From Bacillus thuringiensis (GTDB taxonomy: Bacteria > Bacillota > Bacilli > Bacillales > Bacillaceae_G), in the NCBI RefSeq assembly GCF_014932895.1, contig NZ_JACYOF010000007.1, positions 62,001 to 126,000 of the forward strand: DNA of 64,000 nucleotides, given 5' to 3'. A program made the position numbers and the translations under genes. Numbering within the stretch: position 1 is the first letter of the stretch; every line of letters begins with the position of its first letter. Shown in pieces: positions 17,827-26,954 of this stretch. The notes beneath the pieces were generated by a model that did no database searches, was not told where the DNA came from, and saw only the letters and a list, made by a program, of their open reading frames with translations.

Positions 17827-18732
17827 ATGAATATTGAGCAATTACAATATGTTATTAAGGTTGCTGAAACAAGATCTATTTCTAGTTCATCAGAACTTCT
17901 ACATATCTCTCAGGCTGGAATTAGTATGGCTATTTCGAATCTGGAGAAAGAATTAGGGATAAAAATATTCAAGCGTTCGCGAGCGGGTACTATACCGACA
18001 AAAGAAGGGGAAGAAATTATTCGAAAAGCATATGATGTTGTTAACAAACTACAGGAAATAAGAGATACAGCTAATACTTATGCAGATGTTATGGAGAAGG
18101 AATTGAGAATTTCATCCACTCAAGGACTATTTCTCACAATTTTGCCTCAAGCTTTAGCTTTGTTTAAGAATAAGTACCCTAATGTAAATGTTTTTATAGA
18201 GGAGAAGGGTGGATATTACGTTATCGAAGATGTACTAAAGAATAAAGTTGACATTGGATTAATGCATCTTCCAAAAAGAAAATTAAAAGAAGAAGAATTG
18301 GATTTCCGGATTTTATTGGAAGGAAGACTTATTGTCACCGTTGGTAAACATTCTCCATTGGCTAAAAGAAAAAGTGTAACCCCACAGGAATTACTTGGAC
18401 AAAATCTTGTCGTTTATAACGGGCCGAACATGCATTCTTTCATCCAATATTATATTAAACAGTTTGGAGAAATGAATATCTTATTTTCTACAAACAATAC
18501 CGAAATTATGAAAAAGACAGTGGCTGAAGATTTAGCTATCGCTTTTTCTTATGATATTGGAATAAAGAGTGATCCGTACTATCTAAGTGGAGAGCTTATT
18601 GCAATTCCTTTAGTTAATATGGAGCATAACGCTTTAGATTTAGGATGGGTTCAATCGAAGAAACATGGTTTGTCAAAAGTGGGGAAAGAATTTGTTAAAT
18701 GTCTTGAATACATATCTAAATATAAAAAATAG
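17827..18732 (+). CDS. LysR-family transcriptional regulator of the adjacent catabolic cluster
   Basis: 301 residues. The frame is open upstream to 17620, but the LysR helix-turn-helix begins at MNIEQLQYVIKVAETRSIS and GGGGAG precedes that ATG at 17827, so the shorter start is right. HTH 1-60 (HISQAGISMAISNLEKELG), effector-binding domain from about 90 (RISSTQGLFLTILPQALALF onward). The gene is followed by a terminator and 300 bp of AT-rich DNA with inverted repeats, then five genes for acyl-CoA catabolism in the same direction; I infer it activates them in response to a pathway intermediate. Confidence 0.9.
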   Translation: MNIEQLQYVIKVAETRSISSSSELLHISQAGISMAISNLEKELGIKIFKRSRAGTIPTKEGEEIIRKAYDVVNKLQEIRDTANTYADVMEKELRISSTQGLFLTILPQALALFKNKYPNVNVFIEEKGGYYVIEDVLKNKVDIGLMHLPKRKLKEEELDFRILLEGRLIVTVGKHSPLAKRKSVTPQELLGQNLVVYNGPNMHSFIQYYIKQFGEMNILFSTNNTEIMKKTVAEDLAIAFSYDIGIKSDPYYLSGELIAIPLVNMEHNALDLGWVQSKKHGLSKVGKEFVKCLEYISKYKK

Positions 18733-18766
18733 TACGTTCTCTTATCGGGATACGTACTATTTTTTA
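18724..18766 (+). terminator. Terminator after LysR gene
   Basis: AAAAAATAGTACGT pairs with ACGTACTATTTTTT; symmetrical, T-rich end. Confidence 0.85.
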
Positions 18767-18836
18767 TATTTAATATTCTTTTATCCTTAATATTTGTAAA
18801 ACAAGTCTCATAATTTTTTCAGGAATCTTATATCAA

Positions 18837-18882
18837 TTTTATTTAAGTTATTATAAATAATCGTTAATTTACTTAAATAAAA
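18837..18882. promoter_or_regulatory. Perfect 12-bp AT inverted repeat upstream of acyl-CoA dehydrogenase
   Basis: TTTTATTTAAGT and ACTTAAATAAAA separated by 22 bases, 150 bp before the cluster. A plausible LysR-family site, though LysR boxes are usually shorter. Confidence 0.4.
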
Positions 18883-18907
18883 ATTATACTTATACTAAAC
18901 TTAAATA

Positions 18908-18930
18908 TTTATAATTTTCAGAATTATAAA
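18908..18930. promoter_or_regulatory. Second inverted repeat in the same promoter region
   Basis: TTTATAATT-TTCAG-AATTATAAA. It overlaps a TATAAT-like -10, so a protein bound here would act on the promoter about 100 bp before the cluster. Confidence 0.35.
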
Positions 18931-19031
18931 CCGAAAGAAAGTAAATTTATGATGCGAGATAGGTTAGCAAATTATAATCTGGGTATTTATTAAACTGTAC
19001 GAAATCAAATAAATAGAAAGAAGGGGAATAA

Positions 19032-20231
19032 ATGATAACAGCATCTGAAAAGGATTTAAATGTAATTCATACTAACATGTGCAGGTTCATTCAAGATGAA
19101 TTGCTTCCTTTTGAAGCAGAACAAAAATTGAATGCAGAAGAGGATATTCCGATGGAAGCGATTAAATGGGTGAGGGAACGATCCCGAGAATTGGGGTTTT
19201 ACGGAATTAACCTACCTAAAGAGCTTGGAGGACAAAATCTTAGCTTAAAAGGACTATGTTTACTGAAAGAAGAACTTGCTCGTTCGGGGGCTATATTATG
19301 GGGACAAGTTATTGGTGAAATAGGAGGACCATTGAGAATTGGGCAAATGTTAGGCAGTTTTACCCAAGAACAGAGAGAGAAATATATTATGCCGATTGTA
19401 ACTGGTGAAACTAGTTGTTGCTTTGCCCTAACGGAACCTAATGCTGGTTCAGATGCATTTGCAATTGAAACTACAGCTGTTAGAGACGGCGATAACTATA
19501 TATTAAATGGAAAGAAGCATTTTATAAGTGCGGCTCCTTATGCTGACTTTGCTATTGTTATGGCAAAAGAATTGCTAGATGAAAAAAAGGAGGGAATCAC
19601 AGCTTTTATTGTAGATAAAAAAACGCCGAATAATTCGGGGTTTGAATTAGGGGAAATTCAAGTTCCAATTTCAGGAGAACGTATTCATGCTGAATTAATA
19701 TTTAATCAATGTCGGGTACCAGCTTCCAATATTATAGGAGAGTCAGGAAAAGGGTTGTTACTTGGATTGCAAAGAATTAGTGTAAACCGTGCTTCACATG
19801 CTTGTGGATTTATTGGAATGGCTCAATATCTTCTCGACTTATCGATTGAACAGGCTCAAACCAGAATTCAATTTGGAAGAGTGATTGGGGAATTTCAGGC
19901 CATCCAGCATATGCTTGCGGATATGGCTACGGAAATTTATGCGGCTAGATGTATGGTTTATGATGTCATTGAAAGAATTGATCAGGGAAAAGAAAAACGT
20001 ATGGATGCTTCGATGGCTAAGCTTTTTGCAGCAGAAATGGTCAACCGTGTAGCAGATAAGGCAATCCAAATTTTTGGATCGCAAGGATTAGAAAAAGGGC
20101 ATCCTGTCGAGAAAATGTACAGAAGTGCAAGGATGTTTAGGATCCTTAGTGGTACTTCTGAAATTCAGAGAAATACGATTGCTAAGGAGTTATTGAGAGA
20201 AAAGGCCTCAAGTAACTATCTCAAAAGATAA
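19032..20231 (+). CDS. Acyl-CoA dehydrogenase (CaiA-like)
   Basis: FAD enzyme that introduces an alpha,beta double bond in an acyl-CoA. 399 residues; N-terminal helical domain, then CFALTEPNAGSDAF (FAD/substrate-binding signature), GKKHFISAAPYADFAIV, and C-terminal GSQGLEKGHPVEKMYRSARM with SGTSEIQRNTIAKELL. The position of the usual catalytic Glu (YEGTSQIQR in medium-chain enzymes) reads LSGTSE, a Ser, so the base must come from elsewhere, as in isovaleryl- and long-chain-type enzymes, or the protein differs in chemistry. First gene of a cluster; only 18 bp separate it from the CoA transferase gene. Good AAGGGG ribosome site. Confidence 0.9.
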   Translation: MITASEKDLNVIHTNMCRFIQDELLPFEAEQKLNAEEDIPMEAIKWVRERSRELGFYGINLPKELGGQNLSLKGLCLLKEELARSGAILWGQVIGEIGGPLRIGQMLGSFTQEQREKYIMPIVTGETSCCFALTEPNAGSDAFAIETTAVRDGDNYILNGKKHFISAAPYADFAIVMAKELLDEKKEGITAFIVDKKTPNNSGFELGEIQVPISGERIHAELIFNQCRVPASNIIGESGKGLLLGLQRISVNRASHACGFIGMAQYLLDLSIEQAQTRIQFGRVIGEFQAIQHMLADMATEIYAARCMVYDVIERIDQGKEKRMDASMAKLFAAEMVNRVADKAIQIFGSQGLEKGHPVEKMYRSARMFRILSGTSEIQRNTIAKELLREKASSNYLKR

Positions 20232-20249
20232 TGAAGGGAGAGTAAATAG

Positions 20250-21434
20250 ATGGTCTCTGATTATTTTAAACAGATAAAAGTCATTGATTTATCTCGAATG
20301 CTTCCTGGGCCATACTGTACTATGCTACTAGGTGATTTAGGAATGGAAATCATTAAGGTGGAAGATATTGAGTATGGTGATACAACTAGAGATACAGCAA
20401 AACCGATATTCAATATGTTGAACCGTAATAAAAAATCAATCGCCATTAATCTAAAAGAGGAAGAGGGAAAAGAGGTACTACGGCAGTTAGTAAAAGAGGC
20501 AGATATATTTTTAGAAGGGTTCCGTCCAGGTGTTTTAAAACGCTTGGGTTTCGGATATGAGCAGGTGAAAGAAATAAATTCACAGATTGTATATTGTTCT
20601 TTGTCCGGTTTCGGACAAACAGGTCCTTATAAGGATCGTCCAGGTCATGATTTGAATTTTTTAGCATTAGCTGGAATGATTGGTATTCCATCGCAAATGG
20701 AAATGCCTACGACACGTCCTGCTACTCGGATAGCTGATTTGGCGGGAGGGTTAATGACTGCTTTTTCAATCCTTGCTGCCTTTATGGATTCCAAACATTC
20801 AAACCGGGGACAATATGTTGATGTTTCTATGACGGATGTTTTGGCAACTTGGGTGGGACTGTTTTTACCTGCTCTCATTAAAGATGAGAAAGCACTTTCT
20901 GAGAAAGATTGTCCATTGGTTATCCCTGGAAATGATATGTATGAATCTAAAGATAGGAAATGGCTGACCCTTGGGTTAAATGAAGAGAAGTTTTGGAAAA
21001 AGTTCCTTCAATGCTTACAGGAGGAATTTCCTAATCGTAGTGTAGAGCAGTGGAGAAACCCTGTATACAGAATACGTAAAAAAGTAGAGCTACACGATTT
21101 AATAAAAGGAATGATTCTATCTAAGACATTTAACTACTGGGAAAGAACTTTTAATTCATCGGATATACCATGGGCTCCTGTCAATAGTGCTGTTGATGTA
21201 ATCAAAGATCCACATTTAAAAGTACGTCAAATTTTCTACAATTATTTTAATAAAGAAACAGGGGAAGAAGAACTACAGACTCGATTTCCTGCACTATTTT
21301 CAACATCACTCCCTTCTTTGCAAAATTCAGCCCCATCATTAGGGCAGCATACGAAAGAAATATTAACAGGCTTAAATTATCAATCTCCAGTTATAGATTA
21401 TTTACAAAATATAAAAGCGGTGGGAATCCGCTAA
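20250..21434 (+). CDS. CaiB/BaiF family (class III) CoA transferase
   Basis: 394 residues. N-terminal VIDLSRMLPGPYCTMLLGDLG is the family signature; NRNKKSIAINLKEEEGKE and LSGFGQTGPYKDRPGHDL follow; the active-site Asp is in RIADLAGGLM near residue 163. These interlaced dimers move CoA between carboxylic acids through aspartyl-CoA intermediates. Together with the ligase downstream it activates and recycles the CoA ester of the pathway substrate. RBS AGGGAG. In the E. coli cai operon the same types of gene (CaiA, CaiB, CaiC) handle carnitine/crotonobetaine; the substrate here is not shown by the sequence. Confidence 0.9.
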   Translation: MVSDYFKQIKVIDLSRMLPGPYCTMLLGDLGMEIIKVEDIEYGDTTRDTAKPIFNMLNRNKKSIAINLKEEEGKEVLRQLVKEADIFLEGFRPGVLKRLGFGYEQVKEINSQIVYCSLSGFGQTGPYKDRPGHDLNFLALAGMIGIPSQMEMPTTRPATRIADLAGGLMTAFSILAAFMDSKHSNRGQYVDVSMTDVLATWVGLFLPALIKDEKALSEKDCPLVIPGNDMYESKDRKWLTLGLNEEKFWKKFLQCLQEEFPNRSVEQWRNPVYRIRKKVELHDLIKGMILSKTFNYWERTFNSSDIPWAPVNSAVDVIKDPHLKVRQIFYNYFNKETGEEELQTRFPALFSTSLPSLQNSAPSLGQHTKEILTGLNYQSPVIDYLQNIKAVGIR

Positions 21435-21460
21435 TAGATTAATAGGAGGGATGGTTATTT

Positions 21461-23035
21461 ATGCATCAGACGACATTTCAATCACTGCTTTTAAAGGGAA
21501 TAGAGCGATTTGGTGAATTGCCGGCTATCACCTTATTGCCGGCAGAAGAAACAATAACATACAAGGAGTTACTAGAAAAATCACGGTGTATAGCAGAATA
21601 TCTTCTCCGTTTAGGTGTGGAGAAAGGTACCCATGTGGCCACCCTTATTCCAAACAGTCTTGAGAATGTATTATTTAATATTGCTATTGCTCAATGTGGA
21701 GCTACTTTAATACCATTAGGAGAAAAACTGGGGATTCGTGAAGTTGATTATATTTTGAAAGAGTCACAACCCAAAATCATCATTGTGGCAACAAATCCAC
21801 ATATTCAAACAGTACATGAATACTTAGAGGGAGCAGAAGATGGTTCGGTTCACGTTATTGGTCTGCCTGGATTCGATATACATTATCCTGAAACGTTCGA
21901 GATATTTCGATGGCAAAAACAATTATCATTTCTAGATTTACCGACTGTCTTGCCAGATGATATTGCCCTTTTATCTTATACAGGTGGAACAACAGGAACT
22001 CCTAAAGGTGTGATGCACTCTCAAAAAGGACTAGGTGCTGCTATGATTTCTGCTTGCATTGAAGATCCACTTGATGACCAAGATAGGTTGTTATTAAGCA
22101 CACCACTCGTGCATTCAGCAGGCTCGATTCTTTGGAGATCTCTTCTCTCAGGAGTGCACGTTTATATTATGCGTGGATTTCAAGCGGAACATATTATGAA
22201 CGCAATTAAGGATTATAGGATTACAACCACATTCATGGTACCGACAATGTTATACAGATTACTCGATCTGACGAAGAAAATGAAATATGATGTGAGCTCC
22301 TTACGAAATATCTATTACGGTGCTTCACCTATTTCTCAAGAGCGTTTAAAGGAAGCTTTTGAAGTATTTGGACCTGTTATTCGCCAACAGTATGGAATGA
22401 CAGAATGTAATATTGTTATCTCAAGATTTTCTAAAAGTGCTCATATGTGGGCATTCCACAATAAATTAGAGGCATTAAAAAGTTGTGGAAAGCCCTGCTT
22501 AATGACGGAAGTTCGTATTATTGACGATTATGGAAATGATGTTAAGCCCTTAGAAAACGGGGAAATTATTATAAAATCTCCAGCAATGATGGCGGGATAT
22601 TATCAAAAGCCAGAGCTAACTAAAAAGGTAATCCGTGATGGCTGGCTTTACACAGGTGATATTGGGAAACGGGATGAGAATGGATTCCTCTATATTGTGG
22701 ATCGGAAGAAGGATATGATTATTTCTGGTGGGATGAATGTATATTCATCAGAAGTAGAGCGTGTAGTGAATCAGCATCCAGCGGTTTCTCTGTGTACCTG
22801 TATTGGTATTCCTCACCCTGATTGGGGTGAATCGGTATGTGTAATTGTTTCTAAAAAGAAGGGAGTTAGTTGTACTGAAGAGGAGATAATCCATTTTTGC
22901 AGACAAAATACTTCTAAATACATGGTACCTAAAGAGGTTTATTTCCGCGACACCTTTCCACTCACAACAATTGGAAAGATTGATAAGAAGGAGTTAAAAA
23001 AGATTTACTCACAACAAATAGTAGAGAATAGATGA
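21461..23035 (+). CDS. Acyl-CoA ligase, AMP-forming (CaiC-like)
   Basis: 524 residues of the ANL superfamily. P-loop-like LLSYTGGTTGTPKGVMHS near residue 173, QQYGMTECNIV (A5), LYTGDIGKRDENGFLYIVDRKKDMI (A7-A8 hinge) and the C-terminal lysine in TTIGKIDKKEL. It makes an acyl-adenylate and then the CoA thioester. 26 bp after the CoA transferase gene with AGGAGGG before the ATG, thus in the same operon. The pocket sequence does not reveal the acid used; medium-chain, aromatic or betaine-type acids are all possible. Confidence 0.9.
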   Translation: MHQTTFQSLLLKGIERFGELPAITLLPAEETITYKELLEKSRCIAEYLLRLGVEKGTHVATLIPNSLENVLFNIAIAQCGATLIPLGEKLGIREVDYILKESQPKIIIVATNPHIQTVHEYLEGAEDGSVHVIGLPGFDIHYPETFEIFRWQKQLSFLDLPTVLPDDIALLSYTGGTTGTPKGVMHSQKGLGAAMISACIEDPLDDQDRLLLSTPLVHSAGSILWRSLLSGVHVYIMRGFQAEHIMNAIKDYRITTTFMVPTMLYRLLDLTKKMKYDVSSLRNIYYGASPISQERLKEAFEVFGPVIRQQYGMTECNIVISRFSKSAHMWAFHNKLEALKSCGKPCLMTEVRIIDDYGNDVKPLENGEIIIKSPAMMAGYYQKPELTKKVIRDGWLYTGDIGKRDENGFLYIVDRKKDMIISGGMNVYSSEVERVVNQHPAVSLCTCIGIPHPDWGESVCVIVSKKKGVSCTEEEIIHFCRQNTSKYMVPKEVYFRDTFPLTTIGKIDKKELKKIYSQQIVENR

Positions 23036-23040
23036 ACCAA

Positions 23041-23076
23041 TAGCCGGGAATAATTATTTTCTTCTCGGCTAAAAAC
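23041..23076 (+). terminator. Weak terminator after acyl-CoA ligase gene
   Basis: AGCCGGGAA / TTCTCGGCT stem with one G-T pair; the tail is only AAAAACTCTTTT, so read-through to the transporter gene is likely. Confidence 0.45.
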
Positions 23077-23085
23077 TCTTTTATT

Positions 23086-23099
23086 TGAAAGCGTTTTCT
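23086..23099 (+). promoter_or_regulatory. cre site (CcpA) before the transporter gene
   Basis: TGAAAGCGTTTTCT matches the catabolite-responsive element TGWAANCGNTNWCA at 13 of 14 positions. It lies 19-32 bp before the GTG start, a position fitting glucose repression by CcpA. Confidence 0.6.
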
Positions 23100-23117
23100 A
23101 AAAAGGGGTGAAGATGG

Positions 23118-24353
23118 GTGAATAGTTATCCGGATAGAAAGCGAAAATTCATGATTTTGGGTCTTCTTTTCATAGGAATGATTTTAAGTTTTTTTGATCG
23201 TCTAGCAATTAATGTGGGGATTATTCCTATCGAGGAAGAATTTCAACTCAATCCATCACAGACCGGATTACTGATAAGTGTATTCTTTTTTAGCTATTCT
23301 ATTATGCAACTACTTGGTGGGTGGCTGACAGATAAGTTTGGTGCAAGAATAATGATTACTATTTCCCTCATAAGCTGGTCAATATTTACGATAATGACTG
23401 GTGTTGCATGGTCATTTGCTTCTCTATTATGTATTCGCTTTTTATTCGGATTAGGGGAAGGACCATTTCACTCCGCGGCAATATTATCAATCTACGAAAA
23501 CTTCCATGAAAAAGAAAGAGGTAGGGCAAATTCCTTTTTCATGTCAGCCCAAAGTATTGGAGGAGTTTTAGGAAGTGTAGTTGCGGCATCAATTATAGTA
23601 ATGCTTGGATGGCGTGGAATGTTTATAAGTCTTGGTATACCTGGTTTCTTAATAGCTCTTATTTTCTGGTTTGTCTTAAAACCTCAAAATATCAAAACTA
23701 TAAAAAAGAGTAATCAAAACATAAATAAAACTTCTTTAAAGAAATTATTTAAATTGGATAACACGTGGAAAATCGCTGTCACTAAGTTTTTTGCAAGTAT
23801 AGTCAACTGGGGCTTGATTTCCTGGATGCCTATATACTTGGTGAAAGAAAGGGGCCTTGATTTAGTTGCGGCTGGTGGATTAATAGTAATCCCGTATATT
23901 GCTAGTTTTCTAATGTTTAATCTAAATGGATGGATCCTTGATAAATATATGATAGGTACCGAAAAGTATCTTGTTATTACAGGGTCTGTTTTAACTGCCA
24001 TATTTATTATTTTGATGTCAAATGCTACAAACATAACCTTTTTTATCACCTTTTTTACACTGACTGCCATGTCTATATCTTTCATTGGAACGACACTTCT
24101 TACTATAGTATTAAAATACGGACCAAAGGAGCTCATTGGATCAGTATCGGGGCTTGTAAGTTTTGCAGGTCAAGTTGCTGGTGCAATTTCTCCTGCTGTA
24201 ATTGGTTTAATTATTAGCTTGTTCAATGGCTCCTATGATGCAGCATTTTGGTTTTTAGTTGTTTCTGCGTTTTTGGCAGCAAGTGTTGGTTTCACTATTA
24301 ATAATAAAGCACATTTGTCCCAAAAGCAGGTCAAAAAAGTAATTTCTAATTAA
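23118..24353 (+). CDS. MFS transporter, anion:cation symporter (ACS) type
   Basis: 411 residues, 12 predicted membrane spans. The first loop has GGWLTDKFGARI (the GxLaDrxGrr MFS signature) and N-terminal FFDRLAINVGIIPIEEEF is typical of the anion:cation symporter branch (hexuronate, tartrate and other organic acids). Starts at GTG with AAGGGGTG upstream. Placed between the CoA-activation genes and an amidohydrolase, so it most likely imports the substrate of the pathway. A cre site in front suggests repression when preferred sugars are available. Confidence 0.9.
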   Translation: MNSYPDRKRKFMILGLLFIGMILSFFDRLAINVGIIPIEEEFQLNPSQTGLLISVFFFSYSIMQLLGGWLTDKFGARIMITISLISWSIFTIMTGVAWSFASLLCIRFLFGLGEGPFHSAAILSIYENFHEKERGRANSFFMSAQSIGGVLGSVVAASIIVMLGWRGMFISLGIPGFLIALIFWFVLKPQNIKTIKKSNQNINKTSLKKLFKLDNTWKIAVTKFFASIVNWGLISWMPIYLVKERGLDLVAAGGLIVIPYIASFLMFNLNGWILDKYMIGTEKYLVITGSVLTAIFIILMSNATNITFFITFFTLTAMSISFIGTTLLTIVLKYGPKELIGSVSGLVSFAGQVAGAISPAVIGLIISLFNGSYDAAFWFLVVSAFLAASVGFTINNKAHLSQKQVKKVISN

Positions 24354-24583
24354 TCCTCCTATATAATGCAACCTTTCCGTATTACAAATTCATAAACATT
24401 ACTAAAATAAAAATAAAAATAAGCGTTTTCTGCGTTGTTTTATGATGTATAGTCTGTTTAGCTGAATGTCTGTATAAATTCTTATGGCCTAAACACATAC
24501 TATTCAATCAATTTTACAAATAGAAAAAGCTTAAAATATTTATAAATCAAGTGGTGATAATTCGAAAAATAGAGGTGTTTGAT

Positions 24584-26008
24584 ATGATAAATTATGATAG
24601 ATTATCTAAAATTATTGAGGAAAATAGAGAAATATTTATTTATGTAAGCGATAGTATTTGGGAGTACGCTGAAACTCGATTTGAAGAGTTTCAATCTTCC
24701 AGCATCATTTGTAGGGTTCTAGAGGAAGAAGGGTTTAAAGTAGAGCGTGGAGTTGCTAGCATGGAGACTGCCTTTATTGGGAGTTACGGAAGTGGAGGTC
24801 CCATAATTGCTATTCTTGGAGAATTTGATGCACTTCCTGGATTAAGTCAAAAACGTGGAATACCTACTCGTGAACCAATTAAAGAGGGAGGGGCCGGTCA
24901 TGGGTGTGGGCATAATTTGCTAGGTAGCGGATCATTGGCAGCAGTATTTGCAGTAAAACGTTATATGGAAGAAAATCAAATAGAAGGAACCATACGTTAT
25001 TATGGGTGTCCAGCTGAGGAAGGAGGATCTGGAAAAACGATAATGGTCCGTGAAGGTGTATTTCATGATGTGGATATTGCTATCTCTTGGCATCCTTATC
25101 CTTTTAATGCAGTCGTATCAGTGACTAATCTTGCAAACTATCAAGTTTATTTCAAATTTAAGGGAAAATCGGCTCATGCATCGAATGCACCTCATCTCGG
25201 ACGCAGTGCATTGGATGCCGTTGAGCTTATGAATGTTGGAGTGAATTTTTTACGTGAACATATAATTCCAGAAGCTCGTGTGCATTATGCTATTACTAAT
25301 ACTGGAGGAATGGCACCTAATGTTGTACAAGCTGAAGCAGAGGTACTCTATACGATCCGTGCCCCAGAAAGATCACAAGTAGAAGAGTTGTATCAACGCA
25401 TATGCAAGATTGCAAGAGGTGCAGCCATGATGACGGAGACAAAAGTTGATATTATTTTTGATAAGGGATGCTCTAATCTGATTCCAAATCAAACACTCGA
25501 AACCATTATGTACGATAACTTCCGTAAACTTGGTGTTCCTATATTTGATGAAGGGGAAAGGGAGTTTGCACGTCAAATTAGGTCTACTTTAACAGCAGCG
25601 GATAAGAAAAATATGCTACCGATACGGGAAGGGAAGGAGCTTGCTGAACAACTGAAAGATCAAGATTTATCTACTATACTTTTGCCTTACATGAAAAGAA
25701 CGTTTCACATGAAAAGTTCAACAGATATAGGAGATGTTAGTTGGATAGTACCTACTGTACAATGCGCAACTAATTGTTTTGCAATGGGGACACAGCCCCA
25801 TACATGGCAAATTGTAGCCCAGGGAGGAACATCGCTTGGTCAAAAGGGGATGCTTCATGCTGGGAAAGTAATGGCAGCTACCGCTATCGAAATTTTACTT
25901 CGACCGGAGATTGTTAGCCAAGCTAAATTGGAACTACAAGAAAGATTAAATGGTACTAGTTACGTTTGTCCAATCCCACAAGGAATTCAACCCGTTAAAA
26001 ATTTGTAG
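24584..26008 (+). CDS. M20-family amidohydrolase (AbgB / aminoacylase-like)
   Basis: 474 residues. Metal-binding M20 motifs: GEFDALPGLSQ, GGAGHGCGHNLLG, GCPAEEGGSGK with the Glu-Glu pair, SWHPYPFN and PHTWQIVAQGGTSLG; the lid/dimerisation domain contains KFKGKSAHASNAPHLGRSALDA. The closest pattern is AbgB (p-aminobenzoyl-glutamate hydrolase) and related N-acyl amino-acid amidohydrolases. GTG at 24551 is in frame, but AGAGGTG before the ATG at 24584 fits better. Because it stands with the CoA ligase and carrier, I infer that an amide-linked compound is imported, hydrolysed, and its acid part activated to CoA. Confidence 0.88.
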   Translation: MINYDRLSKIIEENREIFIYVSDSIWEYAETRFEEFQSSSIICRVLEEEGFKVERGVASMETAFIGSYGSGGPIIAILGEFDALPGLSQKRGIPTREPIKEGGAGHGCGHNLLGSGSLAAVFAVKRYMEENQIEGTIRYYGCPAEEGGSGKTIMVREGVFHDVDIAISWHPYPFNAVVSVTNLANYQVYFKFKGKSAHASNAPHLGRSALDAVELMNVGVNFLREHIIPEARVHYAITNTGGMAPNVVQAEAEVLYTIRAPERSQVEELYQRICKIARGAAMMTETKVDIIFDKGCSNLIPNQTLETIMYDNFRKLGVPIFDEGEREFARQIRSTLTAADKKNMLPIREGKELAEQLKDQDLSTILLPYMKRTFHMKSSTDIGDVSWIVPTVQCATNCFAMGTQPHTWQIVAQGGTSLGQKGMLHAGKVMAATAIEILLRPEIVSQAKLELQERLNGTSYVCPIPQGIQPVKNL

Positions 26009-26134
26009 TTTTGTAAAGTCTATATAACATTAATGAATATGGAACGGTAACAAAGAGAATGGTCATTTAATAACAGCAAGTATTTGCTCTGTCTCTTTAT
26101 TCTAGTTTTTAATAAGGCGGGAGATGTCTTTTTT

Positions 26135-26530
26135 ATGGAAGCTTTAAATAAGATGAGGGATATAGATGGAGAAAGTGTGAAATATGCCCAACAACATTTA
26201 GCAAATGAAAGAACTTATTTAGCATGGATACGAACAGCTATATCTGTTACAGGCGTAGGATTTTTAACGACTTCATTACATTTTACTATTAAAATTAGCT
26301 CCAATCCATATATTAATATGCTAGTTATAGTGCTTGGAATTTTTGCGTGTGCTATTGGTTTTATAACTGGTGTGATGGCTACTATTCAATACGCAAGAAA
26401 AAGAAGAGAAATTCAAGCCGGTATCTTTATACCATCTAATCATTCTATCATTTTTGTATCTATACTATTTTCTTTGTTAGTTTTTATGATTTTTATGTAT
26501 TTGTCTTGCATATTATTTATGAAAACTTAA
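26135..26530 (+). CDS. DUF202 / YidH-like small membrane protein
   Basis: 131 residues with three predicted membrane spans. The N-terminal LANERTYLAWIRTAISV is the DUF202 signature (NERTfLAWiRTa). A longer frame opens at 26084, but the ATG at 26135 with GCGGGAG upstream starts just before the conserved region. Function of the family is not established. It follows the amidohydrolase by 126 bp in the same direction and could be co-transcribed by read-through, but there is no functional tie visible. Confidence 0.8.
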   Translation: MEALNKMRDIDGESVKYAQQHLANERTYLAWIRTAISVTGVGFLTTSLHFTIKISSNPYINMLVIVLGIFACAIGFITGVMATIQYARKRREIQAGIFIPSNHSIIFVSILFSLLVFMIFMYLSCILFMKT

Positions 26531-26629
26531 ATGAAGTTATGGAAGTTAGTAAATTAGAATCAAATAAAGAACATAGAAAGAATTAGGGGAAATAATATTA
26601 ATTGGAGGTACCCCTTAAAGGAGAATACG

Positions 26630-26857
26630 ATGAACATTTTAATTAGAAAATTAGAAGTAAATGATTTAGACAATTTACCGGAGATTAATGATAGTTTTAT
26701 AGTGAATTCTCGGTTAATTCTTTCTCTTTCAAAAGTAAACAAGCGAATAGAATATACAGTAGAAGACGTTCCAAGTTATGAGAAAAGTTATTTACAAGAT
26801 CAATATGATGATGAAGAACTAGCGTACACTGAATATTTGAACTACCGCCACTTCTAA
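26630..26857 (+). pseudogene. Truncated SatA-like streptothricin acetyltransferase
   Basis: The first 66 residues or so (MNILIRKLEVNDLDNLPEI, then LSLSKVNKRIEYTVEDVP and DDEELAYTEY) read like the N terminus of the SatA GNAT family of Bacillus, which acetylates streptothricin. The frame then runs into a perfect palindrome of an IS200/IS605-type end, which supplies the last codons (LNYRHF) and the stop. The acetyl-CoA binding part is missing, so the product cannot be active. AAAGGAG precedes the ATG. Confidence 0.75.
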
Positions 26858-26877
26858 ACGAAGTGGCGGTAGTTCAA
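26837..26877. repeat. Perfect 18-bp palindrome, IS200/IS605-type hairpin
   Basis: TTGAACTACCGCCACTTC and its exact complement around TAAAC. A similar hairpin core (CCACTTCTAAACGAAGTG) is at 49872. In IS200/IS605 elements such hairpins are bound by the Y1 transposase. It sits exactly where satA breaks off. Confidence 0.7.
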
Positions 26878-26954
26878 TAGAATTGTCCTTTGGTTTAACA
26901 AATGCTTTTTTGTAAATAATATGGTTGTTAAACAATTAATTAAGGGGGACTTGT

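Noticed and set aside
23714..24136. Open frame of 140 codons on the minus strand
   Set aside because: Antisense to the MFS transporter; codon pattern mirrors the hydrophobic plus-strand gene.
24412..24430. Second cre-like site (AAGCGTTTTCT) before the amidohydrolase gene
   Set aside because: The left half lacks the TGWAA part, so it does not meet the consensus.
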